DNA of 64,000 nucleotides, from the NCBI GenBank assembly GCA_017883205.1, contig JADGNZ010000007.1, positions 62,001-126,000 of the forward strand, read 5' to 3'. This document shows, piece after piece, positions 59,745 through 64,000 of the stretch. Positions within the stretch are counted from its first letter, which is position 1. Each line of letters starts with the position of its first letter. A program made the position numbers and the translations under genes. The notes below the pieces were generated by a model. It was not told the DNA's origin. It made no database searches and saw nothing but the letters and a program-made list of their open reading frames with translations. This DNA comes from Thermoanaerobaculia bacterium (GTDB lineage Bacteria; Acidobacteriota; Thermoanaerobaculia; Gp7-AA8).

Positions 59745-60176
59745 TCACTTCCCCGCCGAGCGGATCGAAACCACCGACCAGAGGCCATCCTTGCTGTGCA
59801 GGGTAATGTAAAGCTCGCGCGTCTCCGGTTTGCCCGCGTTCTGGATCGTCCACGTGCCGGTGATGTGGTACTGCGCTTCAGCGCTGACTTTCTTCGCGTT
59901 CTGCTGTTCGAATGCCGAGGGGTGGACCTTGCCGAAGAGACCATCGAGGAGATACGCCGCCTGATCGCGGCCGAAGAAACCGTTCTGCTCGATGAGGCCC
60001 GGGAACTGGAGCATCACCTGATCTCCCACGGCCATGCCGGCCACGATTGCCTGCGGATCGCCGCTGCCGAATCCGCGGGTCAGGTTTGAGAGCGCCACGT
60101 CGAGATCCCGGTACTGAGCCGACGCGACGAGCGGCACGAACAGAAGCAGCAACGCCATCTTTGTCGAGAGTCTCAT
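59745..60176 (-). CDS. Secreted NTF2-like protein (DUF4783-like)
   Basis: The start is ATG 60176, giving a signal peptide (MRLSTKMALLLLFVPL then VASAQ) and a 143-aa product. The mature part has an NTF2-like cone pattern: LSNLTRGFGSGDPQAIVAGM helix, QFPGLIEQNGFFGRDQAAYL, then three long strands ending DGLWSVVSIRSA. DUF4783 proteins of unknown role look like this. It lies upstream of the kinase on the same strand with the palindrome between. Confidence 0.68.
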   Translation of the reverse strand: MRLSTKMALLLLFVPLVASAQYRDLDVALSNLTRGFGSGDPQAIVAGMAVGDQVMLQFPGLIEQNGFFGRDQAAYLLDGLFGKVHPSAFEQQNAKKVSAEAQYHITGTWTIQNAGKPETRELYITLHSKDGLWSVVSIRSAGK

Positions 60177-60239
60177 CGTGTTCTCCAATGCCTGATGTAA
60201 CGGCCTGTAGTAAGGCATTATTCTAACAGATTCAATAAG

Positions 60240-60908
60240 TTAGCTGCACCCGTCAAGGGTCAGCATGTCCTCGCCGCGGGACACGATGCCGCGCTCTGCG
60301 GCAGTGTCGCGAAAGTCGTCCGGCAGCGGCGCTTCGACCCGAAGTGGCTCATTCGTCAGTGGATGCGTCATCGAAAGCTCCCTGGCGTGCAGCATCGGCC
60401 GGACATCGTTGCGCTGCCCGTACAGCCAGTCGCCGATGAGCGGATGCCCGATCGCCGCGAGGTGGACGCGGATCTGGTGCGTGCGGCCGGTGAGGAGGTC
60501 GACGGCGACAAGCGAACCGCTTCTCGTGGCGCGAACCGGGGTGACGATGGTGATGGCGCGCTTGCCGCCGTCGCCGGCACCGAAGGAGATCGGGCCGGTA
60601 CGAATCAGCGGGGCATCGATCGTCTGCCGTTCGCCGAGCTCGCCTTCGCAAAGTGCGAGGTAGCGCTTGCGAATGCGTTTCCCTTCGAACTGCCGGGTCA
60701 GATTGGCGTTGATCGACGCGAGCTTCGAGAAGAACATCACGCCGCTCGTTCCGCGGTCGAGCCGTTGCATGAGAAAGATCGTGCTGGCGTACGCGGCGGC
60801 GATCTCGAGAAGGACCGGCTCGTCCGCGTCATACCCCCGCTGCACGACGATGCCGGCCGGTTTGTTGACAAATAGAAGAGCGTCATCTTCGTAAAGAATG
60901 TCGAGCAT
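60240..60908 (-). CDS. RluA-family RNA pseudouridine synthase
   Basis: The start is ATG 60908 (222 aa). No S4 domain precedes the catalytic domain. The catalytic Asp is in MQRLDRGTSGVMFFSK; the family usually has HRLDxxTSG, so His is replaced by Gln. RTHQIRVHLAAIGHPLIGD and YGQR segments follow. It isomerises uridine in rRNA or tRNA; the target cannot be told apart between RluA, RluC, RluD and TruC types. Confidence 0.9.
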   Translation of the reverse strand: MLDILYEDDALLFVNKPAGIVVQRGYDADEPVLLEIAAAYASTIFLMQRLDRGTSGVMFFSKLASINANLTRQFEGKRIRKRYLALCEGELGERQTIDAPLIRTGPISFGAGDGGKRAITIVTPVRATRSGSLVAVDLLTGRTHQIRVHLAAIGHPLIGDWLYGQRNDVRPMLHARELSMTHPLTNEPLRVEAPLPDDFRDTAAERGIVSRGEDMLTLDGCS

Positions 60909-60962
60909 TGCGGTTGTGGGGTTGCTGCGTTGCAAGGTTGCAGAGGAGACTGCAAGACCGCG

Positions 60963-62150
60963 TCAGTACAGCAGGAACTCCTCGCGCGTCTTCGCGAACA
61001 CGCGCAGTGGCTCCTTCCATTCGGCGACCCAATCCTCGATGTTTCCTCCGCTCTCGACCAGCTCGCGGTAGCGCGCGCTGCCTGCGAGGAGGTCGATGGC
61101 CAGTCGGTCGGAGACAAACTCGTACGTTTCACGCCGCCAATCGAACTGCTCCGGATCGATGTCGCGGGCAACCTTCACGCACCAGAGGCCGGTGCGGTAT
61201 GGCTCGAAGATCGCGCGGTTCGTCACATGAAGCTCGACCCCGCCGCAGACCTTGTTCGCGTGCTTCTGGAACGTCGGCATGAAGTAGTGCGGACGGAAGC
61301 GGACTCCGGGCAGACCGATTGTGTTGAGCTTCTCCGCCAGTTGGAACGGATCGAGCCACGGTGCGCCGAAGAGCTCGAATGGATGTGTCGTGCCGCGCCC
61401 TTCGCTGAGGGTGGTCCCTTCGATCAGACACATGCCCGGATAGACCGTGGCCGTGCCGACCGTCGGCATGTTCGGCGATGGGATCACCCACGGCAATCCG
61501 GTCTCGTCGAACCACATCGAGCGCTGCCATCCCTTCATTGGAACGACGACGAGATCGCAGTCGAGCTTGAAGACCTTGTTGAAGTAACGCGCCAGCTCGC
61601 CCGCGGTCATGCCATGCCTCGTCGGCAGCGCGAACATACCGACGAAGCTGGAGTACTTGTCTTCGCGAATGTTGCCTTCGAGATGGACGCCATCGATCGG
61701 ATTGGGACGATCGAGCACGATGACCTGCACGCCGGCCTTCCCCGCTTCCCGCATGCAGAGCGCCATCGTGTAGATGAAGGTGTAGTAGCGAGCGCCGATG
61801 TCCTGCAGATCGATGACGAGCGCGTCCAGTCCGTGCAGCAGCTCCTGCCGCGGCGCAAGATCGTTCTCGCTCGCTCCGTAAAGCGAATAGACGGTGAGTC
61901 CGGTCATCGGATCGACGGAGTGACCGACATGCGCCATGTCCTGCGCCTCACCCCAGATGCCGTGCTCGGGTCCGAAGAGCGTCGTCAGTTTCCAGTTGCT
62001 GCCGCGGTGCAGCAGATCGACGACGTGGCGAAGATCGCCGGTGACGCCGCTCTGATTCGTGACGAGGCCGATCTTCTTCCCGGCGATCGGCCGCGGATCA
62101 TCGAGTAGTACTTCCAGTCCGGGTTGGACTCTTTGTTGATTAGAACTCAT
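60963..62150 (-). CDS. namZ: Exo-beta-N-acetylmuramidase NamZ-like (DUF1343)
   Basis: The start is ATG 62150 (395 aa), coupled to mogA by ATGA. The DUF1343 pattern is clear: KKIGLVTNQSGVT, TTLFGPEHGIWGEAQ, VYSLYG, LVIDLQDIGARYYTFIYTM, VLDRPNPIDG and CLIEGTTLSEGRGTTHPFE. NamZ of Bacillus removes terminal MurNAc from peptidoglycan fragments. No signal peptide is visible with this start, so a cytoplasmic or recycling role is possible here. Confidence 0.88.
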   Translation of the reverse strand: MSSNQQRVQPGLEVLLDDPRPIAGKKIGLVTNQSGVTGDLRHVVDLLHRGSNWKLTTLFGPEHGIWGEAQDMAHVGHSVDPMTGLTVYSLYGASENDLAPRQELLHGLDALVIDLQDIGARYYTFIYTMALCMREAGKAGVQVIVLDRPNPIDGVHLEGNIREDKYSSFVGMFALPTRHGMTAGELARYFNKVFKLDCDLVVVPMKGWQRSMWFDETGLPWVIPSPNMPTVGTATVYPGMCLIEGTTLSEGRGTTHPFELFGAPWLDPFQLAEKLNTIGLPGVRFRPHYFMPTFQKHANKVCGGVELHVTNRAIFEPYRTGLWCVKVARDIDPEQFDWRRETYEFVSDRLAIDLLAGSARYRELVESGGNIEDWVAEWKEPLRVFAKTREEFLLY

Positions 62151-62626
62151 TGATGTTCCGTCTTCCCTTCGAGCAGTTGCAGCGCGTGCGGAATGAGATG
62201 CAGGATCGCCTGCAGGTTCTCCCTGGCGCCGCTCTCGCTTCCCGGTAAGTTCACGATGAGTGCCGTACCGCGCGTCGCCGCCTGCGCGCGAGACAACGGC
62301 GCCATGGCGGTCTTGGCGAGCGAGGCAGCGCGCATCAGCTCCCCGAACCCCGGAATCACTTTCTCGCACACCCACATCGTCGCCTCGGGCGTGACATCGC
62401 GCGCCGCGATTCCAGTACCGCCCGTGGTCACCACGAGCCGGATCCCGTCGCTGGTCGCGGCTTCGATCGCCCCAGCGATGGCTTCGATGTCATCGGACAC
62501 GATGACGATCGAATGGACGTCGTAGCCGTTCGCAGTCAACAACTCCCGAACGGCCGGCCCGGAGCGGTCGACGCGCTCGCCGCGCGACGCAGCATCGGAG
62601 CAGGTGATGACGCGGGCACGGATCAT
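62147..62626 (-). CDS. mogA: Molybdopterin adenylyltransferase (MogA/MoaB family)
   Basis: The 159-aa protein carries the MPT-binding signature VVTTGGTGIAARDVTPEA, with the Asp that activates molybdopterin, and a C-terminal TALIVNLPGSESGARENL. It adenylates molybdopterin before metal insertion. It is the only molybdenum-cofactor gene in the window. It overlaps namZ, a pairing with no evident functional logic. Confidence 0.9.
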   Translation of the reverse strand: MIRARVITCSDAASRGERVDRSGPAVRELLTANGYDVHSIVIVSDDIEAIAGAIEAATSDGIRLVVTTGGTGIAARDVTPEATMWVCEKVIPGFGELMRAASLAKTAMAPLSRAQAATRGTALIVNLPGSESGARENLQAILHLIPHALQLLEGKTEHQ

Positions 62627-62648
62627 TCGCGACGGATTCTACGCGGCT

Positions 62649-62912
62649 TCAGCGGTAGATCTCCTTGCGATTGCCTACCTCGATAACCGTAACGACGAGG
62701 ATCCGGTCCCGGATCTCATAAAGGATTCGAAAGTCTCCCTGCCTCAAGCGATAGCGATCGTGAAAGCCCTTGAGTTTCTTCGATCCGTCAGGTCGCGGAT
62801 TGGCGCTGAGATCATGAATCCGCTTGAGGATTCTTTCACGGTCCGCATTGCTGTCGATGCGGCCGATCTCTTTCACAGCCGACTTCGTGAAGACGACGCT
62901 ATAGTTTGCCAC
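62649..62912 (-). CDS. RelE/ParE-family toxin
   Basis: The 87-aa protein matches the RelE fold: YSVVFTKSAVKEIGRI, LKGFHDRYRLRQGDFRILYE and VVTVIEVGNRKEIYR with the basic C-terminal residues of mRNA interferases. It overlaps the antitoxin gene upstream by 14 bp. It is unrelated in sequence to the HigB-type toxin at 37036. Confidence 0.9.
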   Translation of the reverse strand: MANYSVVFTKSAVKEIGRIDSNADRERILKRIHDLSANPRPDGSKKLKGFHDRYRLRQGDFRILYEIRDRILVVTVIEVGNRKEIYR

Positions 62913-63138
62913 GTCGCTTCAGGTCGGCTACGACATCCTCGAAGGGAATGGTCGGCTCGTTTTTCCGCTGTTCGAAGATTGCGTGATCGGCTGCGTCTTC
63001 CTCATCCTCATCCAGCGATTGGCGAACCGCTGCATTGACGAGGTCTGAGATCGAGGTCTCCGCTTCGGCGGCCTTCTCGCGCAGTGCGTCATGCAGCGCG
63101 GGATCGAGGTAGATTGGGTCACGCTTCGTCGCAGGCAT
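62899..63138 (-). CDS. Antitoxin of the RelE-type pair (ribbon-helix-helix-like)
   Basis: The 79-aa protein begins RDPIYLDPALHDALREKAAE, a ribbon strand and helix of the CopG/Arc type, continues with SISDLVNAAVRQSL, and ends in an acidic toxin-binding tail. It is first in the antitoxin-toxin order and overlaps the toxin gene by 14 bp. Its start lies about 30 bp from the divergent queA start. Confidence 0.82.
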   Translation of the reverse strand: MPATKRDPIYLDPALHDALREKAAEAETSISDLVNAAVRQSLDEDEEDAADHAIFEQRKNEPTIPFEDVVADLKRRGKL

Positions 63139-63166
63139 GATGACATTCTAACGCCTCGACTCGTGA

Positions 63167-64000
63167 ATGACTTCCATGCGCCGTACCGACTTCGCCTACG
63201 AACTTCCGCCCACCCTCATCGCCCAGGAACCACGCGAGCGCGGTCGCTCGCGGATGATGGTGGTCACGCCGCAGACGGCTGCCGAGCCGCGCATCGAGCA
63301 CGTCTCGTTTGTGGATTTTCCCGAGAGACTGGCACGCGGTGATGTCCTCGTGATCAATGACACCCGCGTGATTCCGGCAAGGCTCTTTGCGAAGCCGAAA
63401 CCGGGGATGTCGCGGCCCATTGAGATCCTGCTGACACGTCGGATGACTCAAGAATTGTCTGTGCCAGAGATCTGGGAAGCATGGTGCAAACCTGCCAAGC
63501 GGGTGAAGGTTGGGGATGAGCTGATCTTCAGCGACACCTTACGCGCCCGCGTGCTCGCGAAGAACGAAGGCACGATTACGCTTGCATTCGAAAGCGAGAA
63601 GGACATCGACGCCGAGATCGAGCACATTGGCATCCCTCCGCTTCCTCCCTACATCGCCCGCGAATCTCCACGCGACGAAGATCGCAGCGCTTACCAAACC
63701 GTCTACGCCGCCGAGCGTGGCGCCATCGCTGCGCCGACTGCCGGCCTTCACTTCACGCCCGAGATCCTCGATCGCATCGCAGCACGCGGCGTCGAGATCG
63801 TCCGCATCACGCTGCACATCGGGATCGGCACGTTCAAGCCGGTGAAGGTCGATGACATCGCAGAGCACGTGATGGATGAAGAGCGCTACGAGATCAGCAG
63901 CGATGCCGCAGCGAGTCTCAATCGCGCGCTCGACGAGCATCGCACCATCGTCGCCGTCGGCACCACCTCGGTGCGTACACTCGAGAGCGCGATTCGCGCC
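63167..64000 (+). CDS. queA: tRNA preQ1(34) S-adenosylmethionine ribosyltransferase-isomerase QueA, 5' part
   Basis: The frame is open to the window edge (278 codons from ATG 63167; ATG 63176 is an equal alternative). It shows DFAYELPPTLIAQEP, LVINDTRVIPARL, the YQTVYAAERGAIAAPTAGLH block and TLHIGIGTFKPVKVDDI, the hallmark sequence of QueA. The enzyme builds epoxyqueuosine on tRNA anticodon position 34. The last roughly 60-80 residues lie outside the window. Confidence 0.96.
   Translation, partial: MTSMRRTDFAYELPPTLIAQEPRERGRSRMMVVTPQTAAEPRIEHVSFVDFPERLARGDVLVINDTRVIPARLFAKPKPGMSRPIEILLTRRMTQELSVPEIWEAWCKPAKRVKVGDELIFSDTLRARVLAKNEGTITLAFESEKDIDAEIEHIGIPPLPPYIARESPRDEDRSAYQTVYAAERGAIAAPTAGLHFTPEILDRIAARGVEIVRITLHIGIGTFKPVKVDDIAEHVMDEERYEISSDAAASLNRALDEHRTIVAVGTTSVRTLESAIRA

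Noticed and set aside
62649-63138. RelE-type TA pair as a novel system
   Set aside because: Ordinary two-gene type II TA by sequence and layout; listed as features only.

Overview
The window is high-GC DNA from a Gram-negative heterotroph. Gene density, a class I fumarase split in two subunits, an NtrY-like kinase, NamZ, large exopolysaccharide (EPS) loci and several families of short palindromic repeats would fit Acidobacteriota or a neighbouring phylum. That placement is inference; no rRNA is present.

Layout. 1-6.2 kb: 3' end of a REP-associated transposase with REP hairpins, then a minus-strand surface-glycan operon (initiating WecA/CapD-type fusion, epimerase, GT4, O-antigen-ligase-like protein). 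6.4-7.5 kb: a Uma2 nuclease-like gene and a 20-copy array of 21-bp repeats. 7.96-11.35 kb: a compact operon of a 48-aa peptide, a cysteine-less asparagine-synthetase-like enzyme and a glycosyltransferase, which is a candidate peptide-modification locus. 11.4-31.85 kb: a 20.4-kb segment bounded by an intact tRNA-Asn and a 45-bp copy of that tRNA's 3' part. This is the geometry of a tRNA-integrated island, and it carries a complete Wzx/Wzy-type EPS locus: initiating sugar transferase, Wzz-Wzy fusion, at least six glycosyltransferases, flippase, epimerase, secreted M23 and beta-helix proteins, and a beta-barrel. 31.8-34.5 kb: tRNA-Asn, tRNA-Cys, a DNA glycosylase, a hypothetical gene and rlmN.

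34.68-39.12 kb: a 4.44-kb element with 36-bp terminal inverted repeats that has split a second 21-bp repeat array. It carries an IS1-type transposase (frameshifted near the end), a tRNA with anticodon ACU, a toxin-antitoxin-SecB-like chaperone (TAC) operon, and a divergent set of small HTH regulators around repeated operator-like sites. 39.7-50 kb: thpR, aspartase, a PAS/GAF/GGDEF diguanylate cyclase, split class I fumarase, an internally duplicated small gene and clpB. 50-64 kb: a MITE-like palindrome, a GT-C glycosyltransferase, asnB, a third 21/22-bp repeat array, a secreted CAP-domain protein, a giant NtrY-like kinase containing a translated repeat insertion, RluA-type synthase, namZ, mogA, a RelE-type TA pair and the start of queA.

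The EPS genes on both sides of 11.4 kb could together provide lipid-linked repeat-unit initiation, assembly, flipping, polymerisation and length control. The most unusual pieces are the TAC/tRNA transposon, the peptide-AsnB-like-GT operon, the tRNA-Asn-bounded EPS segment, and three unrelated 21-22 bp intergenic arrays.
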